A DNA stretch of 64,000 nucleotides from Synechococcus sp. J7-Johnson. Its GTDB lineage: Bacteria; Cyanobacteriota; Cyanobacteriia; PCC-6307; Cyanobiaceae. Under the pieces are notes generated by a model. It was not told where the DNA came from and did not search any database. It worked only from the letters and a program-made list of their open reading frames with translations. Made by a program: the position numbers and the translations under genes. Below, one piece after another: positions 8,722 to 17,950 of the stretch. Positions within the stretch are counted from its first letter, which is position 1. Every line of letters begins with the position of its first letter. The stretch lies in the NCBI RefSeq assembly GCF_024345795.1, contig NZ_JAGQBU010000001.1:182015-246014 (forward strand). Direction: 5' to 3'.

Positions 8722-10026
8722 ATGGCCCACGCACTGTTGTTGCTGGCGAGCGCTTCGCGCGAGGAGGAGCTGGTCTTCTGGCTGGATCGGCATGGCCGAT
8801 CCCTGGCCGGCCTTCCTCTGCTCGCCACCGCCGAACTCGCCCGCCGCCTGCGCGAGCTTGTCCCAGCTGGCGATCTTCCGCTCGCCGAGCTCCCCGCCCT
8901 GGCTGACGGGGGCGACATCATGGCCGCCGCGCGTGTACTCGCCGGCGAGGTGGTGGCGGTGATCGCTTTCGCTGACCCCTGTGAGCCGCCGGGCTCAACC
9001 CCCGATCCGGCGCTGTTGCTCCGCGCCTGCGACCTGGCCGGAGTGCCCCTGGCGCTCAACGCGGCCAGCGCCGACCTGGCCCTGCGCGGCCTGGCCCATG
9101 GACGCATGGCCTATCTCCTCTTCAATCCGGTGGCCGGCCAGGGGGATCCCAATGCCGATCTGGCCCTGATCCGCTCGATCCTCGAGCCGCAGCTGCTGAT
9201 CACCGTGCTGCTCACACGTCCTGATCTCGATCCGGCCGAGCAGACGCGCGAACTCGTCGACATCCTGCAGGCGCGGCCAGCCGGCGATCCCGGCGACGTG
9301 ATGATCGTGGCCTGCGGCGGCGACGGCACCGTTTCGGCCGTGGCGGGAGCAGTGGCCGACACCGGCATTGTTTTGGGCGTGATCCCCCGCGGCACCGCCA
9401 ACGCCTTCGCTGCGGCGCTCGGCATCCCCACCGACCTGATCGGCGCCTGCGACACCATCCTGGCGGGCCATACCCATGTGGTCGACGCCGCCCGCTGCAA
9501 CGACGTGCCGATGATCCTGCTGGCCGGCCTCGGCTTCGAGGCCGGGATGGTGGATCGCGCCACCCGGGAGCTCAAGACCATGCTGGGTCCCATCGCCTAC
9601 GTGCTCGCCGGCGCCCAGCAGCTCGTGGCCCAGCAGCCCTTCCAGGCCCGCGTCGAGATCGACGGCGCCCTCACCGTGGTGCAGGCCGCCGCCATCACCG
9701 TGGCGAATGTGGCGCCCGCCACCTCCGTGCTGGCCCAGGGGTTTGGCCAGGTGATCCCCGACGACGGTCTGCTCGAGGTCACCATTGCCTCCCCCACCAC
9801 CCGCCTCCAGGGCTTCAACGCCCTGGCCTCCCTGCTCGCCTCCGCCGTGGTGCAGTCGCCCACCACCCATCCCGACCTGCTCTGCCTGCGCGCTCGACAG
9901 ATCACGATCACCACCGATCCACCCCAGAAGCTGGTGATCGATGGCGAAATGCTGGAGGCCGATCCCGTCACCTTCACTTGCCTGCCCGGCGCCCTCACGG
10001 TGTTCGCCCCGCTGCCGCTTCCGTGA
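8722..10026 (+). CDS. Methylglyoxal-synthase-like / diacylglycerol-kinase fusion protein
   Basis: 434 residues in two modules. Residues 1 to about 125 align with MgsA: FWLDRHGRSL, DGGDIMAAA (holding the catalytic Asp of GGD), FADP, PDPALLLRACDLAGVPLALN and ASADLAL. The N-terminal His-Asp of E. coli MgsA reads Ser-Ala here, and the HDPD block reads STPD, so two active-site His and one Asp are missing. Residues about 130-434 are a DAGK/YegS-type lipid or sphingosine kinase with FNPVAGQG, ACGGDGTVSAV and GVIPRGTANAFA. The kinase half looks intact; the synthase half may be regulatory. The next gene overlaps its stop by 4 bp, so they are probably co-translated. Confidence 0.85.
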   Translation: MAHALLLLASASREEELVFWLDRHGRSLAGLPLLATAELARRLRELVPAGDLPLAELPALADGGDIMAAARVLAGEVVAVIAFADPCEPPGSTPDPALLLRACDLAGVPLALNAASADLALRGLAHGRMAYLLFNPVAGQGDPNADLALIRSILEPQLLITVLLTRPDLDPAEQTRELVDILQARPAGDPGDVMIVACGGDGTVSAVAGAVADTGIVLGVIPRGTANAFAAALGIPTDLIGACDTILAGHTHVVDAARCNDVPMILLAGLGFEAGMVDRATRELKTMLGPIAYVLAGAQQLVAQQPFQARVEIDGALTVVQAAAITVANVAPATSVLAQGFGQVIPDDGLLEVTIASPTTRLQGFNALASLLASAVVQSPTTHPDLLCLRARQITITTDPPQKLVIDGEMLEADPVTFTCLPGALTVFAPLPLP

Positions 10027-11600
10027 ATCTCGCCTCCGAGGCGGGCATCGCCACCAAGATCCGCCGCATGGCGGCGCGGGTGCGTTGGGGCCATCCCGAA
10101 TTCGCCCGCCACGGTATCGATCCCTGCCGCCTGGCGATCGAGGGGGATCCGGGCACCCCCGAGGCCTTCTCCTTCCTGGTACTTGGCGACAGCGGCACCG
10201 GGCGCCACCGCCGCAGCAGTCCCCAGCGCCAGGTGGCCGAGCTGCTGCTCAGCCATGGGGCCGATGCCCGCTTTCTGCTCCACACCGGCGACGTCGTCTA
10301 CCTGACGGGCTCCAGCGAGCAGTACCGCGACAACTTCATCCGCCCCTACCGAGAGTGGCTCGTGGGGGGCGATGCCTGGCGCCGTCTCCGCTACGACCAG
10401 CTGGTTTTCAGGGTGCCGTTCCTGCCGGTGCTCGGCAACCACGACTATTACGACCTCCCCCTGCCGCTCAGTCTGCTCGCCGGCCTCACGGCGCCGCCGC
10501 GCCGACTGCTGCGTTCCTGGATCGACCTCGACGTGGGCTGGCACGGCTCCTTCGTGGGTCAGGCCTGGTCGCGCGCCTTCCTCGACATGCTCGACGCGGT
10601 GCCGGAGGCTCGCCTCAGTGCCCATCTCATGCGCACCCGCAGCGCCGTGGTCGACGGGGCACGCTGCCTGCTCTACCGCCCCGGTGCCTACACCCGTCTG
10701 CCCAACCGCTACTACGCCATGCGCTGGGCCGGCATCGATCTGTTCGCGCTCGACTCCAACACCTTCAACCAGCCCCTGCCGCCCGATCCTGCCGACCTTG
10801 CAGAAGCGACCCGCCGCGATGATGCCCTGAACCGCCGCCGCCGCTCTCTCGCAGCCGAGCGCCTGGCCCTGCTGAGCGATCTCGTCCGCGACCCCGGCGA
10901 CAACGAGGTGGAGGCCCGGGAGGATCGGGCCGCCAAGGCGGAGCAACTCGACGAGCAGATCCGCGACATCGACAAGCAGCTGGCCAGCGGGGTCCGGGCA
11001 CGCACTGGCCGGGCGCCGGAGCTCGACGACGCCCAGCTCGACTGGTTCGCCGCGGCCCTGATCGCCTCCTGGCGCAACCCAGCGGTGCGCGGCCGCCTGC
11101 TGGTGCTGCACCATCCACCCTTCGTCACCGAAGCCACCAAGTGGGATCAGGGGCAGACCCTGGCCGTGCGCGCCCAGTTGCGCCGCGTACTCGATCGCGT
11201 GGCCGCCGCCCTGGGCGATCGCCCGGCCGGCAGGCCCCTGCTCGATCTGGCCTTCAGCGGCCATGCCCACTGCCTCGAGGTGGTTCAGGTGGAGGACACC
11301 GGCCATGGCGATGCCGGCATTCCCTGGGTGATCTGCGGCGGCAGCGGTTACAGCCTGCGGCGGCAGCGGCCGGAGGGTGAGGAGCTGCGTGAGGGGCCAC
11401 CCGGCGCTGATCGCGTCATTGCCCGCTCACGGCTGTTCGTGGGCCGCAGCGGCCGCGGCTCCAGCCTGCGCCGCGCCTACTCCGCCCTGCGCGTCGACGT
11501 GGCGGAGGGCACCCCGCTGCGGATCAGCCTCACGCCGCTGGTGAGCGAAAAGGCCGAAGGGCGCTGGCAGTCGAGCCAGCTGCCGGCGATTCAGCTGTAG
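10023..11600 (+). CDS. Calcineurin-like metallophosphoesterase
   Basis: Binuclear metallophosphoesterase, about 525 residues. Ordered metal-binding motifs: LGDSGTGRHR (GDxG), HTGDVVYLTG (GDxxY), VLGNHDYYD (GNHD), VLHHPPFV, and FSGHAHCLE (GHxH). A charged, coiled-coil-like insertion (RRRRSLAAERLALLSDL through EQLDEQIRDIDKQL) lies between the GNHD and C-terminal motifs and is unusual for the fold. I chose the GTG at 10023, which overlaps the TGA of the upstream kinase gene (GTGA), rather than the frame's first start at 9978. Substrate unknown. Translational coupling to a lipid-kinase-like gene suggests an opposing or sequential phosphate reaction, which is inference. Confidence 0.85.
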   Translation: MNLASEAGIATKIRRMAARVRWGHPEFARHGIDPCRLAIEGDPGTPEAFSFLVLGDSGTGRHRRSSPQRQVAELLLSHGADARFLLHTGDVVYLTGSSEQYRDNFIRPYREWLVGGDAWRRLRYDQLVFRVPFLPVLGNHDYYDLPLPLSLLAGLTAPPRRLLRSWIDLDVGWHGSFVGQAWSRAFLDMLDAVPEARLSAHLMRTRSAVVDGARCLLYRPGAYTRLPNRYYAMRWAGIDLFALDSNTFNQPLPPDPADLAEATRRDDALNRRRRSLAAERLALLSDLVRDPGDNEVEAREDRAAKAEQLDEQIRDIDKQLASGVRARTGRAPELDDAQLDWFAAALIASWRNPAVRGRLLVLHHPPFVTEATKWDQGQTLAVRAQLRRVLDRVAAALGDRPAGRPLLDLAFSGHAHCLEVVQVEDTGHGDAGIPWVICGGSGYSLRRQRPEGEELREGPPGADRVIARSRLFVGRSGRGSSLRRAYSALRVDVAEGTPLRISLTPLVSEKAEGRWQSSQLPAIQL

Positions 11601-11674
11601 GGCAGCAGGGCTCTTCCCCGCCGCTGCAGGTGGGGAGGCCGATCACAATGAGCGTCTAGCCGCGTTCTCCGGTC

Positions 11675-12199
11675 TTGAGCCTCGCCATCGCCCTGCTCAC
11701 GGTCTCCGACCGGCGCAGCGCCGACCCGTCCAGCGGCGATCCTTCCGGGGACGTCCTGCAGGAGCGGCTGGAGACGGCCGGTCACCGGCTGATCGAGAGG
11801 CGCCTGGTGCCCGACGACCGCTACGCCATCCGCGCCGTGATCAGCGGCTGGATCGCCGCTGCCGCCGTGCAGGTGGTGATCAGCACCGGCGGCACCGGCC
11901 TCACCGGCCGCGACGGCAGTCCTGAAGCCGTCGCCCCCCTGCTCGACAAGACGATCGAGGGCTTCGGTGAGCTCTTCCGCGTGCTCTCCTTCGAGTCGAT
12001 CGGCACCAGCACCCTGCAGAGCCGAGCCCTGGCCGGCGTGGCCAACGGCACCGTGATCTTCGTGCTGCCGGGCTCCCTCGATGCCGTCACCACGGCCTGG
12101 GACCGCCTGATCCGCGCCCAGCTCGACGCGGGCACCCGCCCCTGCAATCTGGTGCAGCTGCTGCCGCGGCTGAGCGAATCCCCGCACCGGCCAGCCTGA
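11675..12199 (+). CDS. moaB: Molybdenum cofactor biosynthesis protein MoaB/MogA family
   Basis: A 174-residue MoCF_biosynth domain: LLTVSDRRSADPSSGD at the N-terminus, VVISTGGTGLTGRDGSPEAV (the molybdopterin-binding GGTG loop), SRALAGVANGTVIFVLPGS. It adenylylates molybdopterin before molybdate insertion, or assists that step. The start is TTG at 11675, placing the strand motif directly after it; no better ATG is in frame. Located 75 bp after the phosphoesterase and convergent with the MFS gene. moaA and mobA lie 8-10 kb away. Confidence 0.85.
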   Translation: MSLAIALLTVSDRRSADPSSGDPSGDVLQERLETAGHRLIERRLVPDDRYAIRAVISGWIAAAAVQVVISTGGTGLTGRDGSPEAVAPLLDKTIEGFGELFRVLSFESIGTSTLQSRALAGVANGTVIFVLPGSLDAVTTAWDRLIRAQLDAGTRPCNLVQLLPRLSESPHRPA

Positions 12200-12218
12200 A
12201 GCCGTGGCAGGGGCCCGG

Positions 12219-13508
12219 TCATCGACTGGGGGCAAGGCGGCCGTAAGCGCGCACCAGCATGGCCAGGATTCCTCCGAGCACCAGCAGGGCCGCCGCCAGG
12301 GGAACCATGGAAGTGGCGGAGATTCCCGCAGCCATGGCCACCAGCAGGCCCGTTCCCTCCTGCTGCAGGAGGCCCGTCAGCGCCGTGGCCTGTCCGGCCT
12401 GGGCGGGGAACGCCTGCATCGGCATGGCCAGGCCGATCGGAACCAGGAGGCCGGCGCCCAGCGTGACAACGAGCATCGGCAGCAGCAGGGAAGCGGCATC
12501 GAAGCGGCCCGCCAACCCCAGCACCAGCATCAAGCCCGCACCGGCCAGCACGGCGCCGAGCCCGCCGCGCAGCAACCGCTCCTGGCCCAGGCCCATCACC
12601 CAGCGGCTCACGATGGCGGCGCCCACCAGATAAGGCACGCTCAGGCTGAGGGAGATGGCACCGAACTGAGACGGGCTGAAGCCAAATCCCTTCTCGAAAT
12701 CAAACGGACTGACCGCGCCGTAGACCACCATCAGTCCGGTGCCGAAGGTGGCAATCAAGGTGGGCACCAGGAAGCGGGAATCACGGGCCAGGCGGCCATA
12801 GCCCAAGGCGATCTCGCCCAGGCGCACCCCTGCTCGCCGCTCCGCCGGGGCCAGGCGGCGGACTTCCTTGAGCCCTCTGGAGAGCACCGCGGCCGTGACC
12901 GCCCCCATTAGCGCCAGCAGCAGAAAATCAACTCGCCACGGAGCCACCCGGGCGATCAGTCCGCCCAGAAAGGGCGCCAGGCCAAGAGCCACGGCGTAGC
13001 TCATGGCAACGAAAGACATGGCCCGGGTCAGCAGCCGGTCGCTGAAGACATCGCGCAGGCAGGCCCGTGACACCGAGGTGCCGCAGCCGGCGCCGATGCC
13101 CTGAATCAGGCGCATGATCAGGAATGGAGCAAAGCCCGAGACCACCACCAGCAGCAGGCTGGCCAGGCTGAACAGAGCGAGCCCCGTGAGGGCCGTGGGA
13201 CGGCGTCCCCAGCGATCGGAGAGCGGGCCCCAGACCAACTGCGAGAAGCCATAGCCCAACGCGTAGGCGGTGATCGACTCCTGACTGCCAGCGGCGCTCA
13301 CCTGAAAGTCGCGCGCCAGGAGCGGAAGGGAGGGCAGATCGATGAACAGCCCCGACTGGCCCAGGAACGTGCCGGCGCAGCCGTAGAGGATCTGGCTTCG
13401 GTGCGCTGCGACTGGGGGGATGCCGGATCCAGCAGCTGAGCCCTGATCGTATCGGCGGCAACAAGCCGAAACCCACGACTGGGCCCTATGGGCGGAGGGG
13501 CGCGCCAT
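12219..13508 (-). CDS. MFS drug-resistance transporter, Bcr/CflA type
   Basis: About 429 residues with 12 predicted membrane segments. The motif A loop GPLSDRWGRRPTAL lies between TM2 and TM3, and the N-terminal IDLPSLPLLARDFQ is the Bcr/CflA signature (related to DMYLPALP). A proton-driven exporter in the inner membrane; substrate not predictable. The minus-strand frame is open far upstream, antisense to the next gene, so only the part from the ATG at 13508 is taken as the gene. That start overlaps the first ATG of the divergent oxidoreductase by about 20 bp, so one of the two starts is probably further in. Confidence 0.85.
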   Translation of the reverse strand: MARPSAHRAQSWVSACCRRYDQGSAAGSGIPPVAAHRSQILYGCAGTFLGQSGLFIDLPSLPLLARDFQVSAAGSQESITAYALGYGFSQLVWGPLSDRWGRRPTALTGLALFSLASLLLVVVSGFAPFLIMRLIQGIGAGCGTSVSRACLRDVFSDRLLTRAMSFVAMSYAVALGLAPFLGGLIARVAPWRVDFLLLALMGAVTAAVLSRGLKEVRRLAPAERRAGVRLGEIALGYGRLARDSRFLVPTLIATFGTGLMVVYGAVSPFDFEKGFGFSPSQFGAISLSLSVPYLVGAAIVSRWVMGLGQERLLRGGLGAVLAGAGLMLVLGLAGRFDAASLLLPMLVVTLGAGLLVPIGLAMPMQAFPAQAGQATALTGLLQQEGTGLLVAMAAGISATSMVPLAAALLVLGGILAMLVRAYGRLAPSR

Positions 13509-15836
13509 CCTGAACGAGTGGCCGTCGCAGCGAGCATCGTGAAGGCAGAACCGCCCGGATCCAGCGGCACCCCCAGCCTGGGCGGCGGCTGGCCCGTGAT
13601 CGACGGCTGGGCCAAAGCCACCCTCTCCCCCCGCGGCCCGCTGCTGTGGCAGACCCTGCTGCACAAGAGCGCCTGCCTCTCCTGCGCCTGGGGCACCGGC
13701 GGTCAGAACGGCGGCTTCGTCGATGAGCTGGGTGAGCCGCTGCAGCGCTGCCTCAAGAGCGTCGAGGCGATCAGCGCCGAACTGCAGGCGGCGGTGCCGG
13801 AATCCGTCTTCTCCGGCCGCAGTATCAACGAGCTCCAGCGCCTGAGCTCCCTGGAGGCCGATCGGCTCGGGCGCCTCAGCCATCCGCTGATCCTGCGCGA
13901 GGGCCGCAGCCACTATGAGCGCCTCGGCTGGGACGACGTCTTCGAGCTGGCTGAAGCTGCTTTCCGGGTGCCGCCGGAGCGGCTGGCCTCCTACAGCTCC
14001 GGCCGCTCCTCGAACGAGGCCGCCTACCTGCTGCAGTTGATGGTGCGGGCGCTGGGCTCGAACAACCTGGCCGACTGCTCCGATCTCTGCCACGCCCCCT
14101 CCACCGTGGGGCTGGGCGAGGTCTTCGGCTCGGGCACCTCGATGGTGAGCCTGGAGAGCCTGCAGCAGTCCGACTGCGTGGTGCTGGTGGGCTCCAACGC
14201 GCCGGCCAACCACCCGCGGCTGATGAACGAGATGATCCGCCTGCGCGAGCGCGGCGGAGCTGTGATCGTGATCAACCCGGTGCTGGAGGTGGGCCTGCTC
14301 AAGTTCGGCTCGCCCGCCTTTCCGATCAAATCGATGCTGCGGGGTTCGGAGATCGCCTCGCTGTTCCTGCAGCCGGTACCGGGCAGCGACACGGCCGTGT
14401 TTGTGGGGATCCAGAAGGCGTTGCTGGAATCCGGCCACGTGCGCCATGACTTCCTCGCCGCCCACACCGAAGGGTCCGAGGCGGTGCTGGAGCAGCTGCG
14501 CGCCACCGCCTGGGAAGCGATCACCGCCTGCTGTGGCCTCAGCCGTGAGGAGATCGAGCACGCAGCAGCCGTGATCGCCCGCGCCAGGGGCGTGGTGTTC
14601 GCCTGGGCGATGGGCATCACCCATCACGCCAACGGCACCAACAACGTGCACGCCATCGCCAACACGGCCCTGCTGAGCGGCAACGCCGGCCGGAGCGGAG
14701 CTGGCACGATGCCGATCCGCGGTCACTCCAACGTGCAGGGCTTCGGCTCGATGGGCGTCACGGTGAAGCTGCGCGCCGAGATGCAGACAGCCCTCGAGGC
14801 GCTGCTTGGCCGCCCGCTCAGTCGCGTACCCGGCTACGACACCCGCGCCCTGATCGGGGCCGCCGAAGCCGGTGCGGTCGACACCCTGCTCTGCCTGGGC
14901 GGCAACCTCTGGGGCGCCAACCCGGATTCGGAGCAGGCCCGCCGCGCCCTCGGCCGTATCGACACCGTGATGTACCTGGCCACCAAGCCCAACCAGGGGC
15001 ATTTCCATGGGCTCGGGGGCCGCCAGACCCTGGTGCTGCCGGTGTTCAACCGCTTCGAAACACCGCACCGCACCACCACCGAAGCGGGCAACAACTTCGT
15101 GCGCCTCAACGAACCGGGCCAGACCCACCTGAAACGAGCCGATCTGATCAGCGAGGTGGGCTTCCTGGCCGAGCTGGCCCGGCGGCTGATGGGCGCAGAC
15201 CCGATCGACTGGGGCCGCCTGCAGGATCCCGTCTATGTGCGCCAGCTGATCGCCCGCACCGTGCCCGGCTACGGCCCGATCGCCACGATCGATGCCACGA
15301 AGCGTGAATTCAGTGTGGAAGGACGGCTGTTCGAGCGGCCCAGCTTCCCGACCCCATCAGGGAAAGCACGGATGGCCCCCACACCCCTGCCGGCGCTGAC
15401 GCTGCCTGAGCCGGACCAGTTCGGCGGCCTGGCTCCTGGAGAAGCCGGCCTGGTGCTGGCCCTGATCACCGCCCGCAGCTACTCCCAGCACAACACTGTT
15501 GTCTACAAGCAGGGCGATTCCTACCGGGGCATGCCGCACCGCCAGACAATCCTGATGAACCGGGCCGATCTGGCCCGCTCAGGCCTGAGCGCCCACCAGC
15601 GCGTGACAGTGCAGGGCGAAGCCGGAAGCCTGGAGGGGATCGAGATCATCCCCGGCGAGATCCGCGAGGGCGCCGCCCTGATGTTTTACCCGGAGGTGAA
15701 TGCGATCATCCGAGCCCCGGTGGATCCCCGCAGCGGCACGCCCGCCTTCAAACGGGTGCCGGTGCTGGTGCGGGGCGGGCTCAGGCCGGCGGCGATGGCG
15801 TCAGGCGCCGCGTCAGCCGATGCAGGGGAAAGCTGA
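13488..15836 (+). CDS. YdeP-family molybdopterin oxidoreductase (FdhF-like)
   Basis: About 782 residues. Colinear with the E. coli YdeP family: CLSCAW near the N-terminus (a CxxC pair, not the full four-Cys cluster motif), SSGRSSNEAAYLLQL, DCSDLCHAPSTVGL, WAMGITHHANGTNNV, MPIRGHSNVQG, and C-terminal SYSQHNTVVYKQGDSYRG. Members are cytoplasmic Mo-bisPGD enzymes of unknown substrate; YdeP is linked to acid resistance in E. coli. The start at 13488 overlaps the divergent MFS gene; a GTG at 13518 avoids this and keeps all homology. The 3' end overlaps the APC permease gene tail to tail by 56 bp. Needs Moco, available from the nearby moa/mob genes. Confidence 0.88.
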   Translation: MGGGARHPERVAVAASIVKAEPPGSSGTPSLGGGWPVIDGWAKATLSPRGPLLWQTLLHKSACLSCAWGTGGQNGGFVDELGEPLQRCLKSVEAISAELQAAVPESVFSGRSINELQRLSSLEADRLGRLSHPLILREGRSHYERLGWDDVFELAEAAFRVPPERLASYSSGRSSNEAAYLLQLMVRALGSNNLADCSDLCHAPSTVGLGEVFGSGTSMVSLESLQQSDCVVLVGSNAPANHPRLMNEMIRLRERGGAVIVINPVLEVGLLKFGSPAFPIKSMLRGSEIASLFLQPVPGSDTAVFVGIQKALLESGHVRHDFLAAHTEGSEAVLEQLRATAWEAITACCGLSREEIEHAAAVIARARGVVFAWAMGITHHANGTNNVHAIANTALLSGNAGRSGAGTMPIRGHSNVQGFGSMGVTVKLRAEMQTALEALLGRPLSRVPGYDTRALIGAAEAGAVDTLLCLGGNLWGANPDSEQARRALGRIDTVMYLATKPNQGHFHGLGGRQTLVLPVFNRFETPHRTTTEAGNNFVRLNEPGQTHLKRADLISEVGFLAELARRLMGADPIDWGRLQDPVYVRQLIARTVPGYGPIATIDATKREFSVEGRLFERPSFPTPSGKARMAPTPLPALTLPEPDQFGGLAPGEAGLVLALITARSYSQHNTVVYKQGDSYRGMPHRQTILMNRADLARSGLSAHQRVTVQGEAGSLEGIEIIPGEIREGAALMFYPEVNAIIRAPVDPRSGTPAFKRVPVLVRGGLRPAAMASGAASADAGES

Positions 15837-17166
15837 GCAGGATCAGGCCGAGGGCGCCAGCGCTGTTGGCGGTGTCGTTGCGGATGGCGGCGACCAGGAA
15901 GGCGAAGGAACCCAGCCACACGATCGCGGCGCTGATCGGATAGCCCGGATCGCGGAAGGGCCGCTCCAGATCCGGCTCCCGCCAGCGCAGCAGGACCAGG
16001 GCGGTGATTCCGCTCAGGTAGAGCAGCACATAGAGAAAGGAGGCAATGCCCAGCAGGATCGTGAAATCGCCGAAGATCACCAGCAGGCCGGCGCTGGCAG
16101 TGGTCACCACCAGCCCCAGCACGGGGGTGCCGCTGGCGCTCACCGCAGCGAACTGAGGCAGGAAGAGGCCATCGCGGCTGAGGCCGAAGAGGATGCGCGG
16201 CGCGCCCATCACCACGGCATTGACGAGCCCGAACGAGGAGATCAGGGCCAGCACCACGATCAGCTGAGCGCTCCAGGCCCCGAAGATCACCTCGGCCGCA
16301 TCGGCCAGAGGCAGCACCGACCCGGCGATCCGCGAGACCGGCAGCAGCCGCAACAGCGCCAGATTCACCAGCAGATACAGCCCCGCCACGCTAAGCACAC
16401 CACCCACCAGGGAGCGGGGCAGATCCGAGCTGGGCTCGGCGAATTCCTCGGCGAAATAGATCGGGCTGTGCCAACCGTCGTAGGTGGTGATCACAGCCTG
16501 CATGGCGAACACCACGCCGATGCCGAGGCTGATGCCTGAGGCCGCGATCGGCTCTGCGGGCTCGGCGGCATCCAGCAGCGGTTCGGCCAGGCCCGCCAGA
16601 TCTCTGAGAGGGGCATGCAGAAAGCAGGCCGTGATCAGGCCCAGGAAGGCGATGGCCTTGCCGAGGCTGAGGATTTTTTGGCTGAGGCTACCGGCCTCCA
16701 GGCCCAGCTGCTGGATCAGGGCGAAGCCCACGAGCACCAGCAGGGCCACCGCCTTGCTGCCCACAGGCAGGGCCGGCAGCAGACCGATCGTGTAGTCGCC
16801 GATGGTCACGGCCACCCAGGCCAGGCCGGCGCAGTGCCCAACCCAGTCGATCCAGCCCACGGTGAAGCCGGCCTGATCCCCCAGGGCCCGCCGGGCATAC
16901 ACGGTCCAGCCGCCGGCACGGGGCAGGCTGGCGCCCAGCTCAGCCACCGCGAGCGCACCGAGCAGGGCATAGAGCGCCCCCGCCACCCAGGCAGCCACGA
17001 TCAACGGGCCGCTGCCCAGTTGCGCAGTCACCAGCCCCGGCGTGCGCAGGATGCCGGCACCCACGGTGCCCCCCACCGCCCCGGCGATCCCGAAGCTCAC
17101 CCCCAGGATGTGCAGCAGGGTGGACGGCGGTGCCGGTGGGGCCGCAGCCTGGTCGGGAGGGGACAT
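15781..17166 (-). CDS. APC-superfamily amino acid/amine permease
   Basis: About 461 residues with 12 predicted membrane helices. TM1 carries the APC consensus GIAGAVGGTVGAGILRTPG (unwound helix GAGI), followed by SLPRAGGWTVYARRALG in TM3 and YFAEEFAEPSSDLPRSLVGG between TM6 and TM7. A secondary transporter for amino acids or polyamines in the plasma membrane. I used the ATG at 17166 (MSPPDQAAAPP) rather than the frame's 17262 start because upstream residues are poorly protein-like. It follows the glutamine-synthetase-family and transglutaminase genes on the same strand with a 131-bp gap, so a linked role in uptake of their substrate is plausible. Confidence 0.87.
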   Translation of the reverse strand: MSPPDQAAAPPAPPSTLLHILGVSFGIAGAVGGTVGAGILRTPGLVTAQLGSGPLIVAAWVAGALYALLGALAVAELGASLPRAGGWTVYARRALGDQAGFTVGWIDWVGHCAGLAWVAVTIGDYTIGLLPALPVGSKAVALLVLVGFALIQQLGLEAGSLSQKILSLGKAIAFLGLITACFLHAPLRDLAGLAEPLLDAAEPAEPIAASGISLGIGVVFAMQAVITTYDGWHSPIYFAEEFAEPSSDLPRSLVGGVLSVAGLYLLVNLALLRLLPVSRIAGSVLPLADAAEVIFGAWSAQLIVVLALISSFGLVNAVVMGAPRILFGLSRDGLFLPQFAAVSASGTPVLGLVVTTASAGLLVIFGDFTILLGIASFLYVLLYLSGITALVLLRWREPDLERPFRDPGYPISAAIVWLGSFAFLVAAIRNDTANSAGALGLILLSFPLHRLTRRLTPSPPA

Positions 17167-17297
17167 CGAGCACCTGGCGATCAGCGCGGGATCCGAGCCG
17201 GCTCCCGCCATGGGCGAGTCTGCTCGCTGGTGAGAATGCCGTCCGTCTTGGCTGCGGAACACCTCCCCCAGCTAGTGCACCACCCACCAGGCGTGGC

Positions 17298-17948
17298 TCA
17301 TGGCTGCCAGTCGGGCAGGGACTGGCGCAGGGCGGCCAAATCCGGGGACTGGCGCAGGGCCGTCACCACCACGGCCAGGGGCTCTGCGAACACCTGCGGA
17401 TCGGTGCGCTCGCCGGGGAGGCGCGCGGAGTAGGCCAGAGAGACTGCCGGTGGCTCGAAGCGGGTCGCCACTCCCTCGCGATCGCCGCGAGCATCGAGTG
17501 GATGCCAGCCGAAACCGGGCAGCGCCACCCAGTTGAAGCCATGCAGGACGAAGGGCGGACCGCTGTCGTTGAGAGAGAGGCGCTGATACCCGAAGCCAGC
17601 CGGGATCCCGTTCGCCCGCAACAGGGCCGCCAGCAGATGGCTTTTGGCGAAGCAGATACCGCTGCGCTGCTCCAGCACCTCCGAGGCCGTGCAGGTCACT
17701 GGTATCGCGGCGGTGGTGGTGCCCATGGATGTGGGGCCTGCGCCGACGATGTCGAAGCTGTGGCGCACACGGTCGCGGACCCACTGGAAGCAACGCTCGG
17801 CAACCTGCAGCTGGGTGCCATCGCCCAGTTGCCGCGCCAGTGACCGCACGATGGGTGTGTGCCAGTCAACGATCGCGCTGCTGGCCAGATGGTCTTCGGC
17901 TGGCGTGGTCGTTGGACTCAAGCTGGTAGTGGGGCTCGGCTCGTTCAT
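17298..17948 (-). CDS. Transglutaminase-like cysteine protease/amidase
   Basis: 216 residues with a transglutaminase-core fold. The Cys-His-Asp triad is visible as RSGICFAKSHLLAALLRANG (Cys), FVLHGFNWVAL (His) and WHPLDARGD (Asp). No signal peptide, so cytoplasmic. Prokaryotic members hydrolyse amide bonds more often than they cross-link. The start lies 2 bp after the stop of the glutamine-synthetase-family gene, so they are co-transcribed and probably coupled. Together with that ligase, the APC permease and the divergent isochorismatase-like hydrolase, this looks like a small module acting on amide or amine bonds. The substrate is not evident. Confidence 0.82.
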   Translation of the reverse strand: MNEPSPTTSLSPTTTPAEDHLASSAIVDWHTPIVRSLARQLGDGTQLQVAERCFQWVRDRVRHSFDIVGAGPTSMGTTTAAIPVTCTASEVLEQRSGICFAKSHLLAALLRANGIPAGFGYQRLSLNDSGPPFVLHGFNWVALPGFGWHPLDARGDREGVATRFEPPAVSLAYSARLPGERTDPQVFAEPLAVVVTALRQSPDLAALRQSLPDWQP

Positions 17949-17950
17949 GC

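Noticed and set aside
9597..11306. A 569-codon minus-strand frame
   Set aside because: Antisense to the kinase fusion and metallophosphoesterase genes, with low-complexity composition and no motif.
12219..15128. A 969-codon minus-strand frame spanning most of the YdeP-like gene
   Set aside because: Only the last 429 codons (from 13508) encode a transporter; the upstream part is Gln/Gly/His-rich antisense of a well-supported plus-strand gene in GC-rich DNA.
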